36,507 nt of DNA from an uncultured Ectothiorhodospiraceae bacterium. GTDB lineage: Bacteria > Pseudomonadota > Gammaproteobacteria > S012-40. Location: positions 1,496 through 38,002 of the forward strand of contig CALZJE010000035.1 of NCBI GenBank assembly GCA_945787715.1, given 5' to 3'. Position 1 is the first letter of the stretch, and each line of letters begins with the position of its first letter. The notes below the pieces were generated by a model. The model made no database searches. It worked only from the letters and a program-made list of their open reading frames with translations, and was not told the DNA's origin. The position numbers were made by a program, and so were the translations under genes. Shown here piece after piece: positions 25,713 to 33,437 of this stretch.

Positions 25713-26831
25713 TTAAAAATTACTCAGTATGCTGATGCATTTTTGTAATTTAGACGGTTCAGTATAGTAGTGAGGTGAGAAACGTATACGCTTAGCTCGC
25801 ATTGCACAAAAAATATGGTTTGCCTTGAGATATTCAAATAAATCTTCGGTTGAATTATCTACCACATCAAAACTGATAATTCCGGCTCTTCTTTCAATAT
25901 TTTGTTCACTTGCTATGCGATACTGAGGAAGCTTTGATATTTTATCAATAAGAAACGAAATGTTATTTTGCAAATCATTACTGACTTTATCCATTCCAAT
26001 CTCAAGTAATAGAGAAATGCTCGCATTGAGCCCATGGATCCCGAGCATGTTTGGGCTGCCACATTCAAATCTTCGTGCGCTCTCGGCGGGTGTCCAGTTT
26101 TTATCATCGAAATCGAGAAAATTTTCCACCATATGCCAACCATATTGGTTCAGCGATAATTTATCCATCACTTCTTCTCGGCAATAGAATAGTGCGATCC
26201 CTTCTGGCCCCAGCATCCATTTGTGTCCGTCGGCAACGACAAAGTCCGCCTGATTTTGTTGAACGTCGAATACTTCTGCACCGATGCTCTGTATGGCATC
26301 AAGGCAAAAAAGAACATTATTACTTCGGCAAAAACTGCCAACGCGGTTACAATCGATTCGAAGTCCGGTCGCATATTGTACTGAACTGACCGATAACACG
26401 CGTGTTCTTTCGTCACATTGCTCAATGAGTGCAGATTCTGGTGAATCTGAAGCGGTTAGATTGGCGTAACGAACTTCGACGCCTTTGGCTTTCAGTGACT
26501 CCCACACGATTCTGTTAGAAGGAAATTCCTGATCGCTGATGACGACGTTATCGCCATTTTCCCAGTCGATTCCATAAGCAATGACAGAAAGCGCTTCAGA
26601 CGTGTTTTTTAATAACGCAATCTCAGACAGTCTTTTTGCATTAATGAGTTGCTGCAGATTTTGCCGCAACTCACGCTCTGTTCGCATCCATTGTGGATAA
26701 TTGAGCGAACCTTGTCGCACGTTCTCTTCCACAAATTTGTTGATTGCTGTTTTTGTTCGTGCAGGCCAGGGGCCAACAGCAGCGTGGTTTAGATGAATGA
26801 GTTCATCATTTAACAGCCATTCATTATTCAT
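25713..26831 (-). CDS. Class V (PLP-dependent) aminotransferase / cysteine desulfurase-like enzyme
   Basis: A cytoplasmic PLP enzyme of fold type I, 372 residues. The Schiff-base lysine is K204 in ADGHKWMLGPEG, the cofactor-ring aspartate is D178 in LDAIQSIGA, and the N-terminal HLNHAAVGPWP and later FECGSPN match class V proteins of the isopenicillin-N-epimerase/kynureninase-like branch. No active-site cysteine loop of a dedicated IscS or SufS is evident, so sulfur transfer is uncertain and the substrate is unknown. It starts 3 bases after the tolC-like stop, so the two genes are co-transcribed, an unusual pairing. Confidence 0.88.
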   Translation of the reverse strand: MNNEWLLNDELIHLNHAAVGPWPARTKTAINKFVEENVRQGSLNYPQWMRTERELRQNLQQLINAKRLSEIALLKNTSEALSVIAYGIDWENGDNVVISDQEFPSNRIVWESLKAKGVEVRYANLTASDSPESALIEQCDERTRVLSVSSVQYATGLRIDCNRVGSFCRSNNVLFCLDAIQSIGAEVFDVQQNQADFVVADGHKWMLGPEGIALFYCREEVMDKLSLNQYGWHMVENFLDFDDKNWTPAESARRFECGSPNMLGIHGLNASISLLLEIGMDKVSNDLQNNISFLIDKISKLPQYRIASEQNIERRAGIISFDVVDNSTEDLFEYLKANHIFCAMRAKRIRFSPHYYTEPSKLQKCISILSNF

Positions 26832-26834
26832 CGA

Positions 26835-28181
26835 TTATGCATTTTCAAGAAGTGCGTTTAAGGATTGAATATCTTCTGCAGATAAAATTCCGGCAGCCGC
26901 TTTAAGTTTTAACACTTGTAACAGATAATTGAATTTCGCTATGCGATAGTCACGCTCAGTTGAAAAATATTGTTGCTGAGAGTCAAGTACATCTAAATTG
27001 GTTCGCACACCAACCTCCAAACCTTTTTTAGTTGCTTGCAGAGCGCTGTCGCTGGAGATTAACGCTTGTTTTAGTGCATCAATCTGCTGAAAACCATTTA
27101 TCACTGTTAAGTAAGCTTGTTGTGTTTGCAATAACACTTGTCGTTGACTATTTGTTTGTAATTCTTTTTGTTGCGAGCGTAGATGTTCTGCTTCGCGAAT
27201 ACGCGATGACATTAAGCCGCCAGTGTATAAGGGGAGGGAGAGTTCAAGGCCAATAGAAAGACTGTTTGTTGTGCTGTCAGAATCAGTGAATGATATGTAC
27301 TGCTTGTTATTGCTAGCCAATGCAATGAAATTAATCGTAGGCAAACGATCGTCTTTTAATTTGGTCATTTCTTTTTTAGCGATATCCAAACTAGCCTGAC
27401 TGAGTTTTAATTGGTAATTGTTAGCCAAAGCTAGCTCAACCCACTCATCCATCTGAGTGGGATTGATAGAGTCAAGTTTGACATTTTTCATTAAGGACTT
27501 GAGTTTTTCGGTAGTGGTTCCCGTAATGCTGCTTAATGTCTGTTTTGCTATTGCGAGTAAATTTTCTGCAGATAACTCACTGGCGCGTGCTAAATCATAA
27601 CGTGCTTGCGCTTCAAGCTTATCTGTTTTGGTCGCGGTGCCAACTTTAAACGTCAAATTGGCACGTGCCAGACTTTCCGCAAATGCACGAGTTTCCGCTT
27701 GGTTAACGGCAAGGTTTTCCTGCGCAGATAAAACATCAAAATATGCTTGAGCAACACGAAGTATTAAATCCTGTTCAGCGGTTTTATATTGTAACTCTGC
27801 TTGATTTGCTACGATTTTACTTTGTTTATAGGATGTGGAACTGCTAGCGTTAAAGAGTGGCTGAATGAGTTGCAAACCAAAATTACGACTGTCGGATGTA
27901 TTCTTGTCAATTCCATTCTTCGTAGGATTGTTCGATGGGTCTGTTTCTGTTCTGGCATATTTCAAACCTGCTGAAAAATTGGCTTGAGGCAGTAATAATG
28001 ATAATCCCTGCTCAGATTTTTCCAATCCGGCATCCCGGCCATATTTTGCAGCAGAGATTTGTGGGTCGCTTTGCAGCGCTAATTCATATATCTCTATTAG
28101 TCCCGCCGTGTTATTTGCAAATGCGGAAGAACAATTAATCGTAAATGCGGTTAAAAATAAGCCAACAACACCAAGCTTCAT
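26835..28181 (-). CDS. tolC: TolC-family outer membrane efflux/secretion channel
   Basis: Trimeric outer membrane duct for type I secretion and drug efflux. From ATG 28181 the product is 448 residues with a signal peptide (about 1-22, ending AFA). Two structural repeats follow, each with a long helical part and short strand segments. Typical OEP elements include YFDVLSAQENLAVNQAE, LPLYTGG in the second half, and a final TNLDVLDSQQQYF. A start six codons earlier (28199) is possible, but AAAGG lies at the right distance from the later ATG and the signal peptide begins there. The pump or ABC exporter it serves is not in the window. Confidence 0.92.
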   Translation of the reverse strand: MKLGVVGLFLTAFTINCSSAFANNTAGLIEIYELALQSDPQISAAKYGRDAGLEKSEQGLSLLLPQANFSAGLKYARTETDPSNNPTKNGIDKNTSDSRNFGLQLIQPLFNASSSTSYKQSKIVANQAELQYKTAEQDLILRVAQAYFDVLSAQENLAVNQAETRAFAESLARANLTFKVGTATKTDKLEAQARYDLARASELSAENLLAIAKQTLSSITGTTTEKLKSLMKNVKLDSINPTQMDEWVELALANNYQLKLSQASLDIAKKEMTKLKDDRLPTINFIALASNNKQYISFTDSDSTTNSLSIGLELSLPLYTGGLMSSRIREAEHLRSQQKELQTNSQRQVLLQTQQAYLTVINGFQQIDALKQALISSDSALQATKKGLEVGVRTNLDVLDSQQQYFSTERDYRIAKFNYLLQVLKLKAAAGILSAEDIQSLNALLENA

Positions 28182-28213
28182 ATGTGTACCTTTATACATT
28201 TGGTTGAACGGTA

Positions 28214-28242
28214 ATTATAGGTGATTAACGTGTTCATTGTTA
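28214..28242 (-). promoter_or_regulatory. Possible tolC promoter
   Basis: On the minus strand a perfect TATAAT lies at 28219-28214, about 33 bases before the tolC ATG. A weak -35 (TAACAA, 28242-28237) sits 17 bases further upstream. The placement fits, but the -35 is poor. Confidence 0.4.
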
Positions 28243-28348
28243 TGGTTAAATGCAATGCAATTTATTTGCTCGTTTATCAAGTGGTGATTAAATATTATTC
28301 GCAATTCTAACAGAGCTCGAGTTTTGTGGTATCTTTTTGTTACGGGTT

Positions 28349-28376
28349 TTGAAGCCTGTATTGAAACTGATAGAAT
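28349..28376 (+). promoter_or_regulatory. Possible promoter of the membrane protein gene at 28443
   Basis: TTGAAG (28349-28354) and TAGAAT (28371-28376) are spaced by 16 bases and lie about 65 bases before the start codon. Each hexamer is a partial match to the sigma-70 consensus. The region is divergent with the tolC promoter. Confidence 0.4.
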
Positions 28377-28442
28377 AATCTTTATTGAATTACTATTATA
28401 GAGAAGTGTTGAATCACACTTCAATTGAAAGGAGCAACAACA

Positions 28443-29270
28443 TTGGACGAAATATTGACAAACCCAGCCGTTCAGGGAGGCATCGCTCCATTTTTTATAG
28501 CGTTAGTGATAGCTGGTTTGTTTTATCGAATCAATATCCTGGCAGGTTTAGCGATTGCTGCTGGTTTTATAACTACCGTCATGTTAACAACAGGTATTGC
28601 ATTTGAGCCGTTGACATCAACTAGGAAAATAACCTTGTTGGTAATGATTATTCCTTTTCTTGCGATTGCATTGCAATTAATCGATAAATATAACGATTTT
28701 ACCATTCGGTTTTTTCATATATTTGCATCAGCTGCAGTACTTTGGGTATTGTGGCCGGTTATTTCAAACAACCCATCAATTGAAATGTTTTTTCTAACGC
28801 TTTCGTACATTGTATATGCCGCTTGGATGATGAAAGTATTTCTGCTTATGAATGAGCAGCCCGCGATTGTGACATCAACTGCAGTGACAGGTGTCGGTAT
28901 TGCTATAGGCGGTTCTGCTTTGATTGGTGCATCCGCATTGCTTGGACAATTAGGATTGGCGTTAGGCGCCGCGGGCGGCGCATTTCTATTTGTGCAACTG
29001 ATTCGCAAAAGTGATGAAGATAGTGGTCTTACATTAACGATGACCAGTGCGATGATTGCTGCTTTAGTACTTCCTGCAGCGATTGAATACGCACAAGTTC
29101 CCTGGATTGTTTTGCCGATAATTGCAATTATTCCTTTGTTAGCGTTCTACCCATTTGAAGAGGAAGATAGAGTTTGGAAAAACACAATTATTTTATTCGT
29201 CGGAATGGGAATATTGGCGGCATTGGCTTTTTATCTGACAACTCAGAGTGCGGGTGAACTGCTTCTTTAG
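28443..29270 (+). CDS. Polytopic inner-membrane protein of unknown function
   Basis: The product is about 275 residues with roughly nine hydrophobic segments covering nearly the whole chain. Many short glycine/alanine-rich helices are present, such as GVGIAIGGSALIGASALLGQLGLALGAAGGAF around residues 150-185. The start is taken as TTG 28443 because AAAGGAG (28428-28434) is eight bases upstream. The longer frame from TTG 28425 would contain this ribosome site and has none of its own. I do not recognise a family, and no transport motif or charged pore residues stand out. It diverges from tolC and converges with the L,D-transpeptidase gene across a hairpin. Confidence 0.75.
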   Translation: MDEILTNPAVQGGIAPFFIALVIAGLFYRINILAGLAIAAGFITTVMLTTGIAFEPLTSTRKITLLVMIIPFLAIALQLIDKYNDFTIRFFHIFASAAVLWVLWPVISNNPSIEMFFLTLSYIVYAAWMMKVFLLMNEQPAIVTSTAVTGVGIAIGGSALIGASALLGQLGLALGAAGGAFLFVQLIRKSDEDSGLTLTMTSAMIAALVLPAAIEYAQVPWIVLPIIAIIPLLAFYPFEEEDRVWKNTIILFVGMGILAALAFYLTTQSAGELLL

Positions 29271-29285
29271 TTTTTACTTAAAATC

Positions 29286-29320
29286 GTAGCCCGGATTCCA
29301 CTACGCTTTATCCGGGCTAT
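29286..29320. repeat. REP-like hairpin between convergent genes
   Basis: TAGCCCGGAT (29287-29296) is the exact reverse complement of ATCCGGGCTA (29310-29319), a 10-bp G+C-rich stem with a 13-base loop. The sequence resembles the common gtagcccggat...atccgggctac dispersed palindromes of gammaproteobacteria. It probably ends transcription from both sides, although no T-run follows. It includes the TAG stop of the minus-strand gene. Confidence 0.65.
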
Positions 29321-29802
29321 ACAATCAACACCGGTGTATATACCGGTACTAAATCAAACAACTCCATTAAATCGTTATTCCTCATGTTAATGCATCCAAT
29401 GGTTGAATCTTTACCCAACTCATATTCATCAGGACAGCCATGAATATAGATGTAGCGCCGCATTGTGTCGACGTTGCCTAAACGATTTTTACCCAGTTCT
29501 TTTCCACTTAACCAGAGAATACGAGTGAGTATCCAGTCTCTGTTAGGAAATTCCTCCCGCATACTGGCATTATAAATCTCGCCAGTAGGGCGTCGGCCTC
29601 TGAAAATTGTATTCGCTGGAGCGTTGGTCCCTATTTTTGCTCTGATGATATGTTTGCCACGTGGTGTGCAATTACTGTCAGCTAGTTCGCCTGGGCCATT
29701 CCTTGATGTATTAATAATGTAAGATTTAATGATTCCTCGGCTAACTGTGTTCATTAACTCGAGCGTTTTATTTTGAATGCTGACTTGGATTTCATATTCC
29801 AT
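29317..29802 (-). CDS. L,D-transpeptidase (YkuD-fold) protein without signal peptide
   Basis: The 161-residue protein carries the YkuD active-site pattern: H121-G122, then S133-T134-I135-G136-C137 and R141. C137 is the expected nucleophile. YkuD enzymes crosslink peptidoglycan 3-3, attach lipoproteins, or cut such links, all in the periplasm. Here the chain starts MEYEIQVSIQNKTLEL and has neither signal peptide nor membrane segment, so either export is non-classical or the enzyme works on cytoplasmic muropeptides or other substrates. Its ATG overlaps the stop of the upstream binding-protein gene by one base (TGATG), so it needs that gene for translation. The stop lies in the REP-like hairpin. 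Confidence 0.88.
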   Translation of the reverse strand: MEYEIQVSIQNKTLELMNTVSRGIIKSYIINTSRNGPGELADSNCTPRGKHIIRAKIGTNAPANTIFRGRRPTGEIYNASMREEFPNRDWILTRILWLSGKELGKNRLGNVDTMRRYIYIHGCPDEYELGKDSTIGCINMRNNDLMELFDLVPVYTPVLIV

Positions 29803-31292
29803 CAGAGAGTCACCGTTTTCAATCCATCAAAATTACCCTCGGAAGTGATGGTGTAATTCTGAATGCGTTTACGGGTAATCACTACATTATCTTCAAACCA
29901 GAGGGGGATATAAGGTAAGTCTTTCAATAAATGATCCTGTAATGTTCGATAGATTTCTGCTTGTTTAGTTAGGTCTTTATAAGACTCAGCTTCTTCAATC
30001 ATCTTATCGACTTCATTGTTAATGTAGCGACCGCGATTAGCGCCATTGGGTGGAATAGCTTTACTATGCATGGTGTAGCGAAATATATCAGGCGTTTTAA
30101 TACCTACCCAGGCAAGGCTATAAAGTTGAAATCGTCCACTCTTGATGTCGCCGTAAAAGGTACCCCAATCATAACTGCGAATGTCCAAATTAATGCCGAC
30201 ATTTTTTAGCTGATGTTGATAAATGGTTGCGATACGAATCCGAAATGGATTGTTAGATGTTTTATAGGTGAGTTCTAATGGCTTCTCTTTGGAATAACCG
30301 AAACCAGCAAGTAAGTTGCTGGCTTTTTCCGGATTATACTCATATCCCTTTAAAGCAGAGTTCCCCGCCCAGTGATCGGCGGGGAAGAGCGATTGTGCTT
30401 CTCTGGCTGAATGTCCAAAAACAAAATCGATTATTTCATTGCGATTAACGGCATGGGCGATCGCACGGCGAATTTCAACATGCTGCAACACAGGGTCTTC
30501 CATATTAAAGCCGATATACTGGAATTTTGAACCTTCTGTTCGTTTAATATTGACAGTGTCCAGGTCGGATAGATAAGTAACCAATTCTGGAGGCAGATCA
30601 TTCTGGATAATATCAACTTCGCCACGTTGTAGTTTTAAAACACGCACTGTTGGATTGGGAACATGTAAAAATTCCACCGTTAAATTATCTGCAATACGTT
30701 TTAATTGCAGTTTTCCTTCATCAGTTTGAGTAATAAATTGAAAAGGCCCGCTGCCGATGGGTTGCTTATTGAACTTGTAATCTTGCTCAATTAATTTCTG
30801 AGGAATAATACCTATTACAAGATAGCCAGGAAACAATGGATCGTTTCTTGTTAAAAAGAAATCGATAGTTTGAGCATCAGGTGTTTCGATTTTTTCAATT
30901 AAAGCGAGGGAGGTACGATGAGGTGAAGAATTGTCTTTATTCAGTATAAAGTCGTATGTGGCTTTAACATCTTTACTCGTTAATTGATCACCATTATGAA
31001 ATTTATTACGCCTATTATTGAGGATAAAACGATAGTGGAGTGGCGAAATCTGGTTCCAATCTGCGATAACAGGGATCGGCATTTTAGCGTCATTAAAATC
31101 CACCAATTTTTGATAGATCAATCTCCCTACGCGACTAGAGGCGGCGTCTGTTGAAAATCGCGGATCAAGGTTTAACGGCATGCTGGCAAGCCCCATCCGT
31201 ACTGCTTGATTTTTTTCAGCAGAACATGACGTGAGTAAGGGGAATAGCGCGATAATAACTAACGTACTGATAGCGAGAAGAAAGTGCTTCAT
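29802..31292 (-). CDS. Lipoprotein substrate-binding protein, SBP_bac_5 family
   Basis: From ATG 31292 the product is 496 residues. A lipoprotein signal ends in LLTSC, with C23 as the lipidation site and serine at +2. The mature protein has SBP_bac_5 features: MPLNLDPRFSTDAAS near the N-terminus, the QPIGSGPFQF motif, and a C-terminal YIPLWFEDNVV segment. The family binds peptides, murein peptides (MppA), nickel or haem. No permease or ATPase genes are adjacent, so it is an orphan that must share a transporter or act as a receptor. Coupling to a YkuD-fold gene makes a cell-wall peptide ligand a reasonable guess. The preceding TTG (31295) is only the codon before the ATG. Confidence 0.9.
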   Translation of the reverse strand: MKHFLLAISTLVIIALFPLLTSCSAEKNQAVRMGLASMPLNLDPRFSTDAASSRVGRLIYQKLVDFNDAKMPIPVIADWNQISPLHYRFILNNRRNKFHNGDQLTSKDVKATYDFILNKDNSSPHRTSLALIEKIETPDAQTIDFFLTRNDPLFPGYLVIGIIPQKLIEQDYKFNKQPIGSGPFQFITQTDEGKLQLKRIADNLTVEFLHVPNPTVRVLKLQRGEVDIIQNDLPPELVTYLSDLDTVNIKRTEGSKFQYIGFNMEDPVLQHVEIRRAIAHAVNRNEIIDFVFGHSAREAQSLFPADHWAGNSALKGYEYNPEKASNLLAGFGYSKEKPLELTYKTSNNPFRIRIATIYQHQLKNVGINLDIRSYDWGTFYGDIKSGRFQLYSLAWVGIKTPDIFRYTMHSKAIPPNGANRGRYINNEVDKMIEEAESYKDLTKQAEIYRTLQDHLLKDLPYIPLWFEDNVVITRKRIQNYTITSEGNFDGLKTVTL

Positions 31293-31351
31293 CAAATTAT
31301 AAAAGTGTTATTGGATATTAGATAATTCATGCAGATTTGTTACCAGTTTTG

Positions 31352-31819
31352 CTACCAATGTCTAAAGGGGTGTTTAACTAGGCTGACGTTGTAGTAACGT
31401 GGGTCATCTGAAACGTTTTTATCAGCCCATTCAGGGATAGCAAACTCCTCATCTTCACTATTTAATTCAATTTCAGCGACAACCAAACCCTCATTTTCAC
31501 GGCTGAATTCATCAACCTCCCAGGTCTTACCTTCATATTTAATATAATGTCTGATTTTATCGATTACTGGTTTTTCGCAAAGATCTTCGAGTATTTTTTC
31601 ACCGTCTGCTAGCGGAATTTCGTATTCATATTCCTGGCGATAAATACCTAGAGTTGCTGATTTAATATTCAAATTGGCTTTGTCACCCGAAATTCTTACA
31701 CGAACTGAGCTTCTCTCATTACCCGCCAAATAACCTTGAACGAGACGTTCTTTTTTAAAGACATCTTTTCGCCAGTTCTCGTTTTTTAAGGTGAATTTAT
31801 GTTCGATTTCAATGGCCAT
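31352..31819 (-). CDS. CYTH-domain protein (triphosphate tunnel metalloenzyme)
   Basis: The 155-residue single-domain protein starts with MAIEIEHKF, the EIExKF signature of CYTH proteins. It continues with alternating charged strands (SSVRVRISG, NLNIKSA, YEYEIPL, WEVDEFSRE, VVAEIEL) that line the tunnel with basic and acidic residues. Small bacterial members of this size characterised so far hydrolyse inorganic triphosphate. Class IV adenylate cyclase or thiamine triphosphatase activity are alternatives that sequence does not exclude. The gene is transcribed away from hslR and stands upstream of the binding-protein/transpeptidase pair, 59 bases from it, so it may head that transcript. Confidence 0.9.
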   Translation of the reverse strand: MAIEIEHKFTLKNENWRKDVFKKERLVQGYLAGNERSSVRVRISGDKANLNIKSATLGIYRQEYEYEIPLADGEKILEDLCEKPVIDKIRHYIKYEGKTWEVDEFSRENEGLVVAEIELNSEDEEFAIPEWADKNVSDDPRYYNVSLVKHPFRHW

Positions 31820-31862
31820 TGTTGTTATCCAAACTGAGTTTATCTGAATGCAGAAAAGGGTT

Positions 31863-31887
31863 TATAATAGCACATTGTATAGACAAT
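31863..31887 (+). promoter_or_regulatory. hslR -10 element and adjoining inverted repeat
   Basis: A perfect TATAAT (31863-31868) sits 26 bases before the hslR ATG with no good -35. Just after it ATTGT (31874-31878) and ACAAT (31883-31887) form a 5-bp inverted repeat around the expected transcription start. It could be an operator or a chance repeat. hslR has no clear ribosome site. Confidence 0.4.
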
Positions 31888-31894
31888 AATTTCA

Positions 31895-32293
31895 ATGAAA
31901 GTGAACATGGACAAAGAAGTAAGAATCGATAAATGGCTCTGGGCTGCAAGATTTTTCAAAACGCGTGCGCTCGCTACAGAAGCAATTAATGGTGGTAAAG
32001 TTCATATGAATGGCGTTCGTGTTAAACCAAGTCGGCATGTACAGGTCGGTGTGAAACTTGAAATCACACGAACACAATGTGAACAAACCGTGATCGTCAA
32101 AGAGCTGAGCGATAGACGAGGCCCGGCACCCGTTGCACAAACACTTTATGAAGAGACCGAAGAGAGCATCAAGAAACGGGAAGAGTATGCAGAAATGATG
32201 AAAACTGCACCTAAAATGGATCGAGCGATCGGTAAACCGACGAAAAAGAATCGTCGTAATATTATTCGGTTTAAAAATATTAACGCAGATTAA
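31895..32293 (+). CDS. hslR: Ribosome-associated heat shock protein Hsp15 (S4 RNA-binding)
   Basis: Hsp15 binds free 50S subunits carrying a stalled peptidyl-tRNA and helps recycle them. The 132-residue length matches the family. An S4 domain occupies about 8-65 (VRIDKWLWAARFFKTRALA, then GGKVHMNGVRVKPSR), and a basic C-terminal tail includes RPTKKNRR-like sequence (KPTKKNRRNIIRF). Two ATG codons are possible (31895 and 31907). The first is kept because the upstream extension is not contradicted. The end overlaps the convergent EamA gene by 4 bases. Confidence 0.92.
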   Translation: MKVNMDKEVRIDKWLWAARFFKTRALATEAINGGKVHMNGVRVKPSRHVQVGVKLEITRTQCEQTVIVKELSDRRGPAPVAQTLYEETEESIKKREEYAEMMKTAPKMDRAIGKPTKKNRRNIIRFKNINAD

Positions 32294-33171
32294 GCAGGGC
32301 GTTCGTATTCTGAACTTTCTTTACCCCGTCTTGATTCAAGGACTGCAGCAACAATGATCATCAAGCCGCCAACCATCTCCCATTTGTTGAGTGTTTCATC
32401 ACCAATCCACATGGCAGATACAACAGCAGTCAATAATTCCATGATAATAATAATTGAAGCGCGACCAGCTTCCAATCGAGTTACTGCCCATTGAGTTGAC
32501 AGCGTTGCAACTAATATCCAAAAAAAACCAAATGCGATTACCATGGCCCAGTTTGTTGCTGAGCCTTGGGGTAAGGGCTCTCGCAATAAAATCATAAACA
32601 GGATTGCCATAATAAATCCCCCGACAAACATAGCGCTTATTTTACTGACATCAGGGAGTTTGGGAGTCGCTCGGAATGCAATGTTATTCATCGCCAGTGT
32701 AAAGCCTGAGGCTAATGCGAATAAGTCGATCCAGGAAGCGGAAGTTTCAAAAATTTTAAACCCACCAAGTACCATAAATGCACCAGAAAGTGCCAAACCA
32801 ACAGCTAACCAACGCTTAGCGTCTATCTGTTCCTTTAGAAATATTCGGCCGCCGAGAACTCCCCAGGCAGGCAGTAAATAGAAAAGCACCATGACGCGAA
32901 CAACATCCCCATACATTAGTGAAGTTGTAAACGCCAGGTTTCCAAAACCACCAAAAAACATGATCAGCCAAATGTAATCTTGTTGTTTTTTCCAAATAGC
33001 ATACTGTTTTGCGAAGAGCGGAAGCAGCGCAAAACTCACTGCACCATAAGCGACTAAGACGACGGAAACACCAGCGATTCCTTGTTCATTAAAATATTTT
33101 AAAGGGATCCAGGTTAAACCCCATAACATGGCGCCAAAAAGAAGAAGGATGACTGGTAAATTAATAGGCAT
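32290..33171 (-). CDS. EamA/DMT-family transporter
   Basis: An inner-membrane protein of 293 residues with ten predicted membrane segments arranged as two EamA repeats (about 5-140 and 150-285). The first segment (LFGAMLWGLTWIPLKYF) and the last (MVGGLMIIVAAVLESR) are typical of the drug/metabolite transporter superfamily. Substrates in this family range from amino acids to purines and cannot be inferred here. It converges on hslR with a 4-base overlap. Its upstream gap carries the second copy of a short repeat. Confidence 0.9.
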   Translation of the reverse strand: MPINLPVILLLFGAMLWGLTWIPLKYFNEQGIAGVSVVLVAYGAVSFALLPLFAKQYAIWKKQQDYIWLIMFFGGFGNLAFTTSLMYGDVVRVMVLFYLLPAWGVLGGRIFLKEQIDAKRWLAVGLALSGAFMVLGGFKIFETSASWIDLFALASGFTLAMNNIAFRATPKLPDVSKISAMFVGGFIMAILFMILLREPLPQGSATNWAMVIAFGFFWILVATLSTQWAVTRLEAGRASIIIIMELLTAVVSAMWIGDETLNKWEMVGGLMIIVAAVLESRRGKESSEYERPA

Positions 33172-33252
33172 TCAAAAATCACAACTCCAAAGAGGTTGCC
33201 TGAGAAAGGGATGGGGTAATCTGGTCAAAATGACTCTTCTATTGTAGGCTTT

Positions 33253-33277
33253 CTATTCTCGGGCAGCCTCCTAGTAA
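33253..33277. repeat. Short repeat (copy 2), upstream of the EamA gene
   Basis: The 25-base block ctattctcgggcagcctcct onward matches 3294-3318 between carA and carB at 22 positions. The internal stem is weaker here than in copy 1. The surrounding non-coding gap (33172-33437, 266 bases) shows no gene. Confidence 0.5.
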
Positions 33278-33437
33278 CTTAAGTGGACACGTGCTAATAG
33301 TGCATAGCTTGTACCAGTACAGGTTGGAATAAAAGTTATGACCGTTGAGGAGATTAGAATCTGGGAGGTATTTTTACAAAAAAAATTGTGAAAAGAAGAT
33401 GTGTAATCAGATCCGAATCTTAATCACAAGCAGAATA

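Noticed and set aside
33312-33327. TTGTACCAGTACAG as a LexA (SOS) box
   Set aside because: The two half-sites are separated by 6 bases, not the 8 of CTGT-N8-ACAG, and the neighbouring genes are not SOS genes.
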